DNA of 62,728 nt. Source: Enterococcus pseudoavium NBRC 100491 (GTDB taxonomy: Bacteria > Bacillota > Bacilli > Lactobacillales > Enterococcaceae). Both the position numbers and the translations under genes were made by a program. The notes below the pieces were generated by a model. It ran no database searches. It worked only from the letters and a program-made list of their open reading frames with translations, and was not told the origin of the DNA. This document shows, in pieces, positions 38,984-47,975 of this stretch. Each line of letters starts with the position of its first letter. Within the stretch, counting starts at the first letter, position 1. Location: positions 1 to 62,728 of the forward strand of contig NZ_BCQF01000017.1 in assembly GCF_001544295.1 (NCBI RefSeq), given 5' to 3'.

Positions 38984-39118
38984 ATGAAAAGAACTTATCA
39001 ACCAAATAAACGTAAACGTCAAAAAGTTCATGGATTCCGCAAACGTATGAGCACTAAAAACGGCCGTCGTGTCTTAGCAAGCCGTCGTCGTAAAGGAAGA
39101 AAAGTACTTGCTGCTTAA
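38984..39118 (+). CDS. rpmH: 50S ribosomal protein L34
   Basis: A 44-residue very basic protein starting [20 protein letters not shown] and ending GRKVLAA, the standard L34 sequence. A good AATGGAGGTG Shine-Dalgarno region precedes the ATG. It is the first plus-strand gene after the origin and is followed by its own terminator. The position next to dnaA and rnpA is nearly universal. Confidence 0.98.
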   Translation: MKRTYQPNKRKRQKVHGFRKRMSTKNGRRVLASRRRKGRKVLAA

Positions 39119-39119
39119 G

Positions 39120-39145
39120 CCACTGCCGGTCAGTGGTTTTTTTTG
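39120..39145 (+). terminator. Terminator of rpmH
   Basis: CCACTG, a 5-base loop, CAGTGG and eight Ts directly after the rpmH stop. Confidence 0.88.
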
Positions 39146-39255
39146 TGTCCAAAAATGAGTTACTTAAGTAATTTTATAGCAATTAGGGATGCTTCCTTAA
39201 TTTGAAGTATGGTATTATTGTCAGGTATAGATTTAAAAGAAACGAAGGAAACTAG

Positions 39256-39591
39256 ATGAAAAAAAAATATCGGGTCAAAAAAGAACGTGAATTTCAAAAA
39301 GTGTTCCAAGAAGGGGCTTCTTTTGCGAATCGAAAATTCGTAGTTTATCGTCTAGAACCTTCTGGTCAAAAACACTTTCGCGTGGGCCTATCGGTCGGTA
39401 AAAAAATTGGGAATGCGGTCGCACGAAATCAAGTGAAACGACAGATTCGTGCAGTCTTGCAGGAATTAAAGCCTGAATTGCCGCCAATCGATTTTATTGT
39501 GATCGCGCGTCCAGCCACGAAAGATCTGCCTCATGATGAAATGCGTTCGAATCTTATACATGTTTTAAAATTAGCAAAAATATTAAGTTAG
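39256..39591 (+). CDS. rnpA: Ribonuclease P protein component
   Basis: A 111-residue basic protein that assists the RNase P RNA in cutting tRNA 5' leaders. It has the family signature [24 protein letters not shown] (about residues 48-72), and the N-terminal [19 protein letters not shown] and [14 protein letters not shown] are also typical. It is followed 17 bases later by yidC, the conserved operon order. Confidence 0.97.
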   Translation: MKKKYRVKKEREFQKVFQEGASFANRKFVVYRLEPSGQKHFRVGLSVGKKIGNAVARNQVKRQIRAVLQELKPELPPIDFIVIARPATKDLPHDEMRSNLIHVLKLAKILS

Positions 39592-39608
39592 GAAGGAAAC
39601 AAAATTAG

Positions 39609-40430
39609 GTGAAGAACTATAAAAAAATATTATTAATGACAGGATTATTAAGTCTGGTAGTCTTGTTATCTGCCTGTGGAACTAGTGATGTCAGCATCCA
39701 CAGTAGCGGCGTGTGGGATCGTTATGTCGTCTATTACTTTGGACAAGCTATCAAAGGACTGTCTTTTGGTAATGTTGGGATCGGGATTATTTTATTTACA
39801 ATCATTATCCGGATTATTTTGATGCCATTGATGCATTTCCAAACGAAAAGTATGCGTAAGACGCAAGAGTTACAACCAAAACTCAAAGAATTACAGCAAA
39901 AGTACAGTTCGCGTGACCAAGAAACACAGCAAAAACTCCAAGCGGAGACTAAAAAACTCTATGCGGAAAATAATGTGAGCCCTTACGCTGGTTGTTTACC
40001 ATTGTTAGTACAAATGCCGGTTATGATGGCTTTATATCAAGCGATCTTACGGGTTCCGGAGTTACGCTCTGGGCATTTCTTATGGTTAAACTTGAGTCAA
40101 TCAGATCCTTATTTCATTTTGCCGATTCTTGCGGCAGTCTTTACTTTTGCTAGTACCTATCTATCTAGCATGAGTCAGATCGAATCAAATGCTTCAATGA
40201 AAATTATGAATTTCGCAATGCCGGTCATGATCTTTGTTATGGCTTTGAACTTAGCCAGTGGGTTATCCTTGTACTGGGTGATTTCAAACGCGTTCCAAGT
40301 AGTTCAAACGTTATTGATCAATAATCCGTTCAAGATCCGCCGCGAAAGAGAAGCTGTAGCGCGTCAGATTCGTGAAAGAGAACGAGCACTTGAAAAAGCG
40401 AAGGCTCCAAAGAAGAAACGCAAAAAATAA
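39609..40430 (+). CDS. yidC: Membrane protein insertase YidC (SpoIIIJ/OxaA1 type)
   Basis: A 273-residue lipoprotein-type insertase. It has an N-terminal signal with lipobox LLSACG (Cys near residue 23), then five membrane segments with the conserved positively charged groove, the PYAGCLPLLVQMPVMMALYQAI motif and SGLSLYWVISNAFQVVQ near the end, plus a basic C-terminal tail (KAKAPKKKRKK). It inserts membrane proteins with or without SecYEG. The start codon appears to be GTG 39609, with a distant AAGGAA. It is followed by khpB. Confidence 0.95.
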   Translation: MKNYKKILLMTGLLSLVVLLSACGTSDVSIHSSGVWDRYVVYYFGQAIKGLSFGNVGIGIILFTIIIRIILMPLMHFQTKSMRKTQELQPKLKELQQKYSSRDQETQQKLQAETKKLYAENNVSPYAGCLPLLVQMPVMMALYQAILRVPELRSGHFLWLNLSQSDPYFILPILAAVFTFASTYLSSMSQIESNASMKIMNFAMPVMIFVMALNLASGLSLYWVISNAFQVVQTLLINNPFKIRREREAVARQIRERERALEKAKAPKKKRKK

Positions 40431-40496
40431 AGCTGAACCTAGTGATTACATTGAAACAGCTTATTTTTATTAATTACGAGTAAGGAGGTTTAGAAA

Positions 40497-41267
40497 ATGC
40501 CTGTTTATGAAGGTCCGACAATTGATGAAGCGATCTCGAAGGGCTTGCATACTTTGGGATTGAAAAAAGAAGCAGTTGATATCGAGATTTTAATGGATGC
40601 CAAAAAAGGTTTCCTAGGTATGGGAAAAAAAGCTGCCCGTGTTTCGATTGAACCAATCATCGCTGAAGAAATATCTGCACCTGTGAAAGAGCTAAAAGAA
40701 GAACTGTCTGAAGAACTTTCGATTGAAGTAAAAGCGGATCAACCTATAATTGAATCTGAAAAGTCGGTGACAACTGAGCCAACGAATCAATTAGTTGAAT
40801 TAGCTGAAGAAGAAGCAATCAAAGAATTGGCACTTTACTTAACGAATATCACAAATGAGATGGGCGTACCGGCAATGGTAAAAATTCAACATGAGGCGCA
40901 CTTGATTGTGATGAATTTGGAAACGAGCAAGCAAGGAATGCTGATCGGAAAACATGGAAAAATCTTGAATGCTCTACAATATTTGGCCCAAGTCTTTTTA
41001 CATCGTGTGGCTAAAGAGAAATTGTCGGTGGTGGTAAATGTCGGCAACTATCGTCAAAAACGAGAAGAAGTTTTGACCCGCTTAGCTCAACGGACGGCAG
41101 AAAAGGTTAAAGACACTGGACGCCCAGTTTTCTTAGAACCAATGCCAGCCTTTGAACGGAAAATGATTCATTCAGCTTTAAGCAAGGATGAATACATTAA
41201 GACCCATTCTGAAGGTGAAGATCCATATCGCTATTTAGTCGTTGAACCAGCAAAAAAATATTTCTAA
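40497..41267 (+). CDS. khpB: RNA-binding protein KhpB (Jag/EloR)
   Basis: A 256-residue protein with an N-terminal Jag_N domain (MPVYEGPTIDEAISKGLHTLG to about residue 55), an acidic linker, a KH domain with LIGKHGKILNALQYLAQV, and a C-terminal R3H domain with HSALSKDEYIKTHSEGEDPYRYLVVEP. With KhpA it binds RNA and controls cell elongation in streptococci and enterococci. AAGGAGG precedes the ATG. It ends the rnpA-yidC-khpB operon, with a terminator just after it. Confidence 0.95.
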   Translation: MPVYEGPTIDEAISKGLHTLGLKKEAVDIEILMDAKKGFLGMGKKAARVSIEPIIAEEISAPVKELKEELSEELSIEVKADQPIIESEKSVTTEPTNQLVELAEEEAIKELALYLTNITNEMGVPAMVKIQHEAHLIVMNLETSKQGMLIGKHGKILNALQYLAQVFLHRVAKEKLSVVVNVGNYRQKREEVLTRLAQRTAEKVKDTGRPVFLEPMPAFERKMIHSALSKDEYIKTHSEGEDPYRYLVVEPAKKYF

Positions 41268-41274
41268 AGCAATG

Positions 41275-41306
41275 AGCTGTGCCAAAGCGTTGGTACAGCT
41301 TTTTTC
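41275..41306 (+). terminator. Terminator of khpB
   Basis: AGCTGTGCCAA and TTGGTACAGCT form an 11-bp stem with one mismatch and a 4-base loop, followed by six Ts. Confidence 0.88.
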
Positions 41307-41407
41307 TTTACTAAAAATTTGAGAAAATCAAGGGATTCCACCAGGGAAGCTTGAATTGTTAAAAAAAATATGCTAATCTTACACCAGAATTTTGTAGAAA
41401 AGCAGTC

Positions 41408-41455
41408 AAAGTGCTCAATCTACTCCTTTTAAGGGGTGGAGTCGGCACTTTTTTT
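41408..41455 (+). terminator. Leader hairpin with T-run upstream of mnmE (candidate attenuator)
   Basis: Outer stem AAAGTGC (41408-41414) with GCACTTT (41445-41451), and inner stem TCTACTCC (41419-41426) with GGGGTGGA (41433-41440), followed by seven Ts. A promoter-like TTGAAT-17-TAATCT lies at about 41351-41379, after the khpB terminator. The hairpin therefore lies inside the mnmE 5' leader, 30 bases before its GTG. Confidence 0.6.
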
Positions 41456-41483
41456 ATGTTCTGAATTAATAGGAGGAAGAAAA

Positions 41484-42881
41484 GTGGCAGAAATTACCTT
41501 AGAATTTGATACCATTGCAGCAATTTCAACACCGCCTGGCGAAGGAGCCATCAGCATCGTCCGTTTGAGCGGTGATCAAGCAGTGGCGATCGCAGACAGC
41601 GTCTATCAAAGTGGTAAAAAATCTTTGTTAGATGTGCCTTCCCATACGATCCATTATGGTCATATCGTCGATCCAGCGGATCATCAAGTAGTTGATGAAG
41701 TAATGGTGAGTGTAATGCGGGCACCAAAAACTTTTACGCGAGAAGATATTGTTGAAATCAATTGTCATGGCGGAATTGTAGTGGTTAATCAACTTTTACA
41801 GCTGATTTTACGCTCAGGAGCACGTTTAGCTGAACCGGGGGAATTTACCAAACGCGCCTTTTTAAACGGCCGAGTGGATTTATCACAGGCAGAAGCGGTG
41901 ATGGATTTGATTCGGGCCAAAACTGATCGAGCGATGAATGTGGCGATCAATCAATTAGATGGTAATTTGTCTCATTTGATTCGTCAATTGCGCCAAGAAA
42001 TATTAGAAACACTAGCACAAGTTGAAGTAAATATTGATTATCCAGAATACGATGATGTAGAAGAACTAACGACGCAATTATTACTGGAAAAAGCTCAGCA
42101 AGTTGGCCAGCAGATCGAGGCCTTACTGTTAAATGCTAAACAAGGAAAAATCCTGCGGGAAGGACTAAGCACCGCAATCATCGGTCGTCCCAATGTTGGT
42201 AAATCGAGTCTTTTAAACTACCTTTTGCATGAAGAAAAGGCAATCGTAACAGAGATTGCAGGAACAACCCGAGATGTGATTGAAGAATATGTCAATGTTC
42301 GTGGAGTGCCTTTGAAATTGATCGATACGGCAGGAATCCGTGAAACAGATGATGTGGTGGAACGCATCGGGGTGGAACGTAGCCGTAAGGCCTTAGGCGA
42401 AGCGGATTTAATTTTATTGGTGCTAAATCAAAGCGAGGCTTTGACCACTGAAGATAAAGCCTTATTGGAAGCAACTCAAGGATTAAAACGAATCGTCTTA
42501 CTGAATAAAACAGATCTGCCGATGAAACTGTCACAAGCGGAGTTAAGGGAGTATTTGAGCGAAGAGGAAGTTTTCGCGGTCTCCGTGTTGGAAAAAGCCG
42601 GTTTAGATCAATTGGAAGAGGCAATTGCCAAACTATTTTTCGGGGGACAAACGGGAGAAAAGGATGCCACTTATGTATCAAATACCCGTCACATCGCGCT
42701 ACTTGAAAAAGCTGGTCAGTCGTTAACTGAAGTCCAAAATGGAATCATGGCAGGGATGCCTGTTGACTTAGTTCAAATCGATATGACTCGTTGTTGGGAT
42801 TATTTAGGTGAAATCGTTGGTGATAGTGTACAGGACGAATTAATCACACAACTATTCAGTCAATTTTGTTTAGGAAAATAA
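41484..42881 (+). CDS. mnmE: tRNA modification GTPase MnmE (TrmE)
   Basis: A 465-residue GTPase that with MnmG installs the 5-carboxymethylaminomethyl group on wobble uridine 34. It has the N-terminal folate domain ([23 protein letters not shown]) and a G domain with [20 protein letters not shown] and NKTD. The C-terminus is CLGK, matching the catalytic CxGK. The start is GTG 41484, directly after AGGAGG; the longer frame to 41436 runs into the leader hairpin. mnmG follows 14 bases later. Confidence 0.96.
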   Translation: MAEITLEFDTIAAISTPPGEGAISIVRLSGDQAVAIADSVYQSGKKSLLDVPSHTIHYGHIVDPADHQVVDEVMVSVMRAPKTFTREDIVEINCHGGIVVVNQLLQLILRSGARLAEPGEFTKRAFLNGRVDLSQAEAVMDLIRAKTDRAMNVAINQLDGNLSHLIRQLRQEILETLAQVEVNIDYPEYDDVEELTTQLLLEKAQQVGQQIEALLLNAKQGKILREGLSTAIIGRPNVGKSSLLNYLLHEEKAIVTEIAGTTRDVIEEYVNVRGVPLKLIDTAGIRETDDVVERIGVERSRKALGEADLILLVLNQSEALTTEDKALLEATQGLKRIVLLNKTDLPMKLSQAELREYLSEEEVFAVSVLEKAGLDQLEEAIAKLFFGGQTGEKDATYVSNTRHIALLEKAGQSLTEVQNGIMAGMPVDLVQIDMTRCWDYLGEIVGDSVQDELITQLFSQFCLGK

Positions 42882-42895
42882 AAAGGAGCCAGGAT

Positions 42896-44797
42896 ATGGA
42901 ATACAAAGCAGAAAATTATGATGTCATCGTTGTTGGCGCAGGACATGCTGGTTCTGAAGCTGCTTTAGCGGCTGCACGAATGGGGCAAAAAACATTATTA
43001 ATTACGATTAATTTGGATATGGTAGCATTTATGCCCTGTAATCCGTCAATCGGCGGTCCAGCTAAAGGTGTCGTTGTACGAGAAATCGACGCATTAGGTG
43101 GTGAGATGGGTCGCAACATTGATAAAACTTATATCCAAATGCGAATGTTAAATACCGGTAAAGGTCCCGCTGTAAGAGCATTACGAGCGCAAGCAGATAA
43201 GCACGCCTATGCTGAAGAAATGAAGCACACGATTGAAAAGGAAGATAATTTAACTTTAAAACAAGGTGTGGTTGATCGTTTAGTGGTGGAAGAAGGTATC
43301 TGTAAAGGGGTTATTACTTCAACGGGAGCGGTTTATTCAGCAAAAGCTGTCATTATTACCGCAGGAACGGCTTTGCGAGGGGAGATCATCATTGGTGAAT
43401 TGAAATATTCTTCTGGTCCGAATAATTCACAACCTTCAATCAAATTAGCCGATCACTTACAAGAATTAGGGCTAGAGATCCATCGATTTAAAACGGGAAC
43501 CCCACCGCGGGTAAAATCCGGTTCCATCGATTACAGCAAGACCGAAATTCAGCCGGGGGATGAAAAGCCTAATCATTTTAGCTATCAAACACCGGATAGC
43601 CAGTATTTGAAAGAACAAATTCCATGTTGGTTGACGTATACCAACCTAAAAAGTCATGAGATCATCCAAAATAATCTGCATCGGGCACCGATGTTTACGG
43701 GGATCGTTGATGGCGTAGGAGCGCGTTACTGCCCGTCAATTGAAGATAAGATCGTCCGTTTTGCTGATAAGCCTCGTCATCAACTGTTCTTAGAACCGGA
43801 AGGTCGCAACACTGAAGAAGTCTATGTTCAAGGTTTGTCGACTTCATTGCCGGAAGACGTGCAAAATGAAGTTTTACATTCGATTGAAGGTTTGGAAAAG
43901 GCCGAGATGATGCGGACAGGCTATGCAATCGAATATGATATGGTGGCACCTCACCAATTACGTCCAACGTTAGAAACGAAAGTGATTGAAAACCTGTATA
44001 CTGCTGGTCAAACCAATGGGACTAGCGGTTACGAAGAAGCGGCGGGGCAAGGTTTGATGGCCGGAATTAACGCGGCCTTAAAGATTCAAGGGAAAGCTCC
44101 CTTCATCATGAAGCGCAGTGATGGGTATATCGGCGTGATGATCGATGACTTGGTGACTAAAGGGACAAATGAGCCATATCGCTTGTTAACCTCTCGTGCA
44201 GAATATCGTTTGATTTTACGTCACGATAATGCTGATTTACGCTTAACTGAAATCGGACACGCGATTGGTTTAGTAGATGAAGAGAACTATCAGACATATT
44301 TAGTTAAAAAGGCTCATATTGAAGCGGAGATGGCTCGTTTACACTCTATCCGGATAAAACCTAATGAAGAGGTTCAAAGCTTCCTACGGGCCAAAAACAG
44401 CGCAGAATTAAAAGACGGTGTTTTAGCCAGTGATTTCTTAAAACGACCAGAGATTTCTTACCAAGAATTGCTGCAGCTTATTCCGGCTAATGATGAACTG
44501 ACAGAAAAAGAAGTCGAACAGGTTGAGATCCAAATCAAGTACGAAGGTTATATCAAAAAAGCGATGGAAAAAGTCGATAAATTAAAACGAATGGAAGCTA
44601 AACGGATTCCGGAGCGAATTGATTATGAAGCAATTAATGGTTTAGCTACCGAAGCTAAACAAAAATTACAAAAAATCCAACCGGAAACGATTGCTCAAGC
44701 TAGCCGTATCAGCGGAGTAAATCCGGCGGATATCAGTATTTTGATGGTCTATGTGGAACAAGGGAAGATTGCGAAAGTGGATAGTGAAACAATTTAA
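42896..44797 (+). CDS. mnmG: tRNA uridine-5-carboxymethylaminomethyl modification enzyme MnmG (GidA)
   Basis: A 633-residue FAD protein. It has the FAD-binding [17 protein letters not shown] at the N-terminus, [11 protein letters not shown] with the catalytic-type Cys, the [19 protein letters not shown] motif, and the C-terminal helical domain ending [20 protein letters not shown]. It works with MnmE on tRNA U34. The start is ATG 42896, with AAAGGAG upstream. In most relatives rsmG follows directly; here a terminator and a 7.5-kb minus-strand cluster intervene. Confidence 0.96.
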   Translation: MEYKAENYDVIVVGAGHAGSEAALAAARMGQKTLLITINLDMVAFMPCNPSIGGPAKGVVVREIDALGGEMGRNIDKTYIQMRMLNTGKGPAVRALRAQADKHAYAEEMKHTIEKEDNLTLKQGVVDRLVVEEGICKGVITSTGAVYSAKAVIITAGTALRGEIIIGELKYSSGPNNSQPSIKLADHLQELGLEIHRFKTGTPPRVKSGSIDYSKTEIQPGDEKPNHFSYQTPDSQYLKEQIPCWLTYTNLKSHEIIQNNLHRAPMFTGIVDGVGARYCPSIEDKIVRFADKPRHQLFLEPEGRNTEEVYVQGLSTSLPEDVQNEVLHSIEGLEKAEMMRTGYAIEYDMVAPHQLRPTLETKVIENLYTAGQTNGTSGYEEAAGQGLMAGINAALKIQGKAPFIMKRSDGYIGVMIDDLVTKGTNEPYRLLTSRAEYRLILRHDNADLRLTEIGHAIGLVDEENYQTYLVKKAHIEAEMARLHSIRIKPNEEVQSFLRAKNSAELKDGVLASDFLKRPEISYQELLQLIPANDELTEKEVEQVEIQIKYEGYIKKAMEKVDKLKRMEAKRIPERIDYEAINGLATEAKQKLQKIQPETIAQASRISGVNPADISILMVYVEQGKIAKVDSETI

Positions 44798-44811
44798 TGC
44801 TTTGTCAAAGT

Positions 44812-44845
44812 GATCAGAGTCTAAATTTGGATTCTGATCGTTTTT
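44812..44845 (+). terminator. Terminator of mnmE-mnmG
   Basis: GATCAGAGTC and GGATTCTGATC pair around an A/T loop and are followed by five Ts. Confidence 0.82.
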
Positions 44846-44894
44846 GTACCAAAGCCTTTTTTGAGGAGTTTTGCCTTTTTAAAGCAATGAAAAA

Positions 44895-44931
44895 AGCTTA
44901 AAAACAGTCAAGGAAATGCTGTTTTTAAGCT
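44895..44931. repeat. Perfect 13-bp inverted repeat downstream of mnmG
   Basis: AGCTTAAAAACAG (44895-44907) and CTGTTTTTAAGCT (44919-44931) around an 11-base loop. There is no clear T-tail on either strand, and it sits between the two terminators beside a parS-like site. It is possibly a second-line terminator or a protein-binding dyad. Confidence 0.5.
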
Positions 44932-44941
44932 AGAAAGTTAG

Positions 44942-44957
44942 TGTTTCATGTGAAACA
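44942..44957. other. parS-like site with one mismatch
   Basis: TGTTTCATGTGAAACA differs from the parS consensus only at base 8 (T for C). It lies in the gap between the mnmG terminator and aroD. Bacillus species use single-mismatch parS sites, so it may be functional. Confidence 0.6.
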
Positions 44958-44975
44958 TTCTAGTAGAAATACATG

Positions 44976-45010
44976 AAAAAACAGATGCTGACTACCAGCA
45001 TCTGTTTTTT
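44976..45010. terminator. Terminator of the shikimate-type cluster
   Basis: AAAAAACAGATGCTG and CAGCATCTGTTTTTT form a perfect stem with a 5-base loop. T-runs occur on both strands, right at the end of aroD. Confidence 0.9.
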
Positions 45011-45013
45011 GGG

Positions 45014-45772
45014 TTATTTAGTTAAGGTGAGTGTATGCAACATCTTTCGCAAGTCCATAACAGATATTTGTCCAGGAGCAGAAGCCGTACCAGCTGAACC
45101 GAAGGTAGCGGCCGAACCGAAGGCTTGTCCGGCTAAGCGGCTGATCATTCCTAAAGATCCCATCGACATAGTAATCAGTGGTCGATCAGCATAGTTTTCA
45201 TACATTTCCCGTGTAGCATCTAATAAAGTCAATACGTCTGCAGCGGTTTGAGGCATGACCGCAATTTTACAAATATCTGCGTCCTTTTTCTGCATTTGTT
45301 GAAGCCGAGAAATGATCTCCTCTTTTGCCGGTGTTTTAGCAAAGTCATGATTACACATCACAATTTTGATTCCTTTTTGGTGTGCGGCTGTTACTGTTTG
45401 AGCCACCGGTTCTTCTGGCATGAATAATTCGAGATCAAGTAAATCCAATCGACCTTCAGCAATTAGAGTATGGTAGATTTTAAAATAGTGTTCATCACTT
45501 AAGGGCAATACGCCCCCTTCTTTGTGTGTTCGGAAGGTAATCAGTAATGGTTTGTTTAATACGTTTTTAAGCTCATGAGAAAACTCAGCTACAGACTGAG
45601 GATTTTTGACATCTTCAAAAAAATCGATACGCCATTCCACAATATCACAATCTAATTGACTGATCTTCTGAGCGGCCGCTAATAATTCTTTTTTTGACGA
45701 ATCAACCAGCGGTACAATAATTTTGGGTTCCCCTTCGCCGATCACAAGCTGATCGATGGTTACTTTTTTCAT
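45014..45772 (-). CDS. aroD: Type I 3-dehydroquinate dehydratase
   Basis: A 252-residue class I dehydroquinase. It shows CDIVEWRIDFF (substrate Glu-Arg), the catalytic His in CNHDF, the Schiff-base Lys in ICKIAVMP near residue 170, and SMGSLGMISR and FGSAGTASAPGQ at the end. It interconverts 3-dehydroquinate and 3-dehydroshikimate. Placed last in a cluster with a quinate/shikimate-type dehydrogenase, two transporters and an ene-reductase, it likely serves catabolism of plant quinate rather than aromatic biosynthesis. The biosynthetic aro operon would be elsewhere. Confidence 0.93.
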   Translation of the reverse strand: MKKVTIDQLVIGEGEPKIIVPLVDSSKKELLAAAQKISQLDCDIVEWRIDFFEDVKNPQSVAEFSHELKNVLNKPLLITFRTHKEGGVLPLSDEHYFKIYHTLIAEGRLDLLDLELFMPEEPVAQTVTAAHQKGIKIVMCNHDFAKTPAKEEIISRLQQMQKKDADICKIAVMPQTAADVLTLLDATREMYENYADRPLITMSMGSLGMISRLAGQAFGSAATFGSAGTASAPGQISVMDLRKMLHTLTLTK

Positions 45773-45799
45773 ATTATCCCTCCTAATTCAGCTTAGTTC

Positions 45800-47038
45800 T
45801 TAGCTTTCAGCTTGCTTTTTAGCAAATTTCAAAACATTATGTGGATCTTTTTCAGCAGATAAATCGACTGTTTTACGGTAACGAATAAAGATGATGACAG
45901 CTAACAAGAATCCGATTCCAGCGATGATTGTATCAAAGAACATAATACCACGAACATTTGTCTTAGCAATTGCTGCTGCAACAATCGGAATTAAGAACGA
46001 GGCGATACTACCAAACGTGTAGAAGATCCCGGTGATCGTTCCTTTTCCGGCTGGGAACATCTCGCCCATAACGGTCAAACCAAGCTGCATAACACCACCA
46101 GCTGCGAAGAAACCTACTAGCCCGGCACCCACCATCATAATTGTTGGTGAGGGAAACAGCCACATGATAGCAATCGTCACAAAGGAAACAAAGGTATAGA
46201 GTGTTACCAAATATATTGGACGGACTTTTGTTGCTAGGGCAGCTGTTACAGCTACACAGATCAAGGAGCCGGTTGAATAATAAGATATCAATAAATTTGC
46301 GTTATCGGTAGTCATATGAGCGACTTGTTCGCCATAAACACCAATAAATTGAGAAATCAAATAGAAAGTTGCTTGCGAGATAAAACCATAAATAATGAAG
46401 CAAACCCCTTCAATTGCAATTTTTGGCTGACTTTTAAATTTAACTGCTTGAATTTCAGACTGTGGACTTTCTTTGACATCTTGATCGGGGAAGGGACGTT
46501 TCAATAAAAATAGTCCATTCAAAATAAAGACGACCACCGGAATCACGAAGGACCAGCCAAACCATAGATTATTCGTATTGATTATCTTCAGCATGATAGG
46601 TAAGGTGAATTGTCCGATTTGGACAAAAGCCTTAATCAAAACATTCGCGGTACCGGCTTTTTTAGGAAAAGATTCCATTAGCGCAGGATATGTCCCAGAA
46701 TCTAAGAATGAGTTTGAAATACCTGCGATGACAGCAAAGACCATGGCCATTGTGACGCTTTGACTATACAAGATACCGAAGAAATACAAGGAATAGGTAA
46801 CAATCCCTAAATAGATAAATGGTTTCCGACCGAATTTGTCAGATAAGCGTCCAGAAATCAGAATTGCGATTAAACGACCAATTCCTAACATGGAGATTAC
46901 TTTTGCGATCCCCATTAAATCCGTATTCCACTGTCCCATTAGTGCTTTTTGGTTTTGTGAAATGATGATGACACCCATCCCGTGAATAATATAATTAATG
47001 TATAGACCGATCGCTGTCGGTAAATATTTATTTTTCAT
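45800..47038 (-). CDS. MFS transporter, probable shikimate/quinate uptake
   Basis: A 412-residue major facilitator with 12 predicted membrane segments. The loop 2-3 motif is GRLSDKFGRKPFIYLG, and the repeat half has LVGFFAAGGVMQLGLTVMGEMFP. It closely resembles the second transporter at 50118-51332 (similar N-terminus GLYINYIIHGMGVIIISQNQ versus GSLYFNYIFQGMAAIILSQN), so the two are paralogues. The start is ATG 47038 behind GGGGGAG, not GTG 47050. Substrate inferred only from the neighbouring aroD, aroE and ene-reductase genes. Confidence 0.82.
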   Translation of the reverse strand: MKNKYLPTAIGLYINYIIHGMGVIIISQNQKALMGQWNTDLMGIAKVISMLGIGRLIAILISGRLSDKFGRKPFIYLGIVTYSLYFFGILYSQSVTMAMVFAVIAGISNSFLDSGTYPALMESFPKKAGTANVLIKAFVQIGQFTLPIMLKIINTNNLWFGWSFVIPVVVFILNGLFLLKRPFPDQDVKESPQSEIQAVKFKSQPKIAIEGVCFIIYGFISQATFYLISQFIGVYGEQVAHMTTDNANLLISYYSTGSLICVAVTAALATKVRPIYLVTLYTFVSFVTIAIMWLFPSPTIMMVGAGLVGFFAAGGVMQLGLTVMGEMFPAGKGTITGIFYTFGSIASFLIPIVAAAIAKTNVRGIMFFDTIIAGIGFLLAVIIFIRYRKTVDLSAEKDPHNVLKFAKKQAES

Positions 47039-47050
47039 TTTCTCCCCCAC

Positions 47051-47929
47051 CTATTCGTCAAATAGTAATTCTTTGATGTAAGTAACAGGCATCTCTTCAT
47101 CAGTAAAGAATTTAAAGGCTGCCGCCCCTTGATAAAGCATCATGCCTAAGCCGTTGATTGCTTTTTTTGCACCATGTTCTTTAGCAAAGCGCAATAATTT
47201 TGTTTCTCGCGGTGCATAAACCACATCAAAAACAACTAAGTCCGAGCGAATCATTTCAGAATCATTGATTAAGCTGACATCTTCTAATGGTTTCATACCA
47301 ACCCCAGTCGCATCAATATAAATGCTACTTTCGTTAATCGAGGTCTTGAAAGCAGATTGATCGGCCAAATCGGTTAAGGTCGCTTTACAATTCGTATTTG
47401 TATTAATTTTTTTGACTGTTTCGGCAGCATTTTCAAAAACATCGTCTTTTATGTTGAAAATGCGTAGTTCCTTCGCTCCGTCAAAAGCAGCTTGAATAGC
47501 AATGGCAGTGCCAGCACCGCCCGCTCCTGTTAACGTAATGATTTGGTCTTTGACTGAGACACCTTCGTCATTTAGTGCGGCCATTGCACCGATGCCATCA
47601 GTATTATAGCCGACTAAATACCCTTTACCATCCTGATTGGTTACGGTATTAACTGCACCGATTAATTCTGCTTCGGGAGAGACTTCGTCAAGATAGGGAA
47701 TGATTGCTTGTTTATTGGGCATCGAAACATTTGATCCGCGAATCCCTAAGGCCCGAATTCCTTCGACAGCGGCCTTTAAAGTGGAGTTATCCACTTCAAA
47801 AGCAAGATAAGCATAATCTAAGCCTAGTTTAGCAAAAGCTTCATTGTGCATTGTGGGTGACATACTGTGGCGAATTGGTGTAGCCATTAAACCAATTAAT
47901 AAGGTGTGTCCAGTTAGTCTTTCTGTCAT
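47051..47929 (-). CDS. aroE: Shikimate/quinate dehydrogenase (AroE/YdiB family)
   Basis: A 292-residue shikimate-dehydrogenase-family enzyme. It has the substrate serines in PIRHSMSP (residues 22 and 24), the catalytic Lys73 in [10 protein letters not shown], Asp111 in [11 protein letters not shown], and the nucleotide-binding GAGGAG (135-140). The family consensus NVTxPxK is NVSMPNK here, which fits the YdiB-like quinate/shikimate group. It would oxidise quinate to 3-dehydroquinate and shikimate to 3-dehydroshikimate. It sits 12 bases before a transporter and downstream of the ene-reductase. Confidence 0.87.
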   Translation of the reverse strand: MTERLTGHTLLIGLMATPIRHSMSPTMHNEAFAKLGLDYAYLAFEVDNSTLKAAVEGIRALGIRGSNVSMPNKQAIIPYLDEVSPEAELIGAVNTVTNQDGKGYLVGYNTDGIGAMAALNDEGVSVKDQIITLTGAGGAGTAIAIQAAFDGAKELRIFNIKDDVFENAAETVKKINTNTNCKATLTDLADQSAFKTSINESSIYIDATGVGMKPLEDVSLINDSEMIRSDLVVFDVVYAPRETKLLRFAKEHGAKKAINGLGMMLYQGAAAFKFFTDEEMPVTYIKELLFDE

Positions 47930-47975
47930 TGTTCATTTCCTCACTTATTTTTTATTTTATTTTGTGAATTTAAAA

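Noticed and set aside
42292-42681. A 129-codon minus-strand reading frame inside mnmE
   Set aside because: It lies wholly within a certain gene, has no Shine-Dalgarno sequence and a biased, non-protein-like composition.
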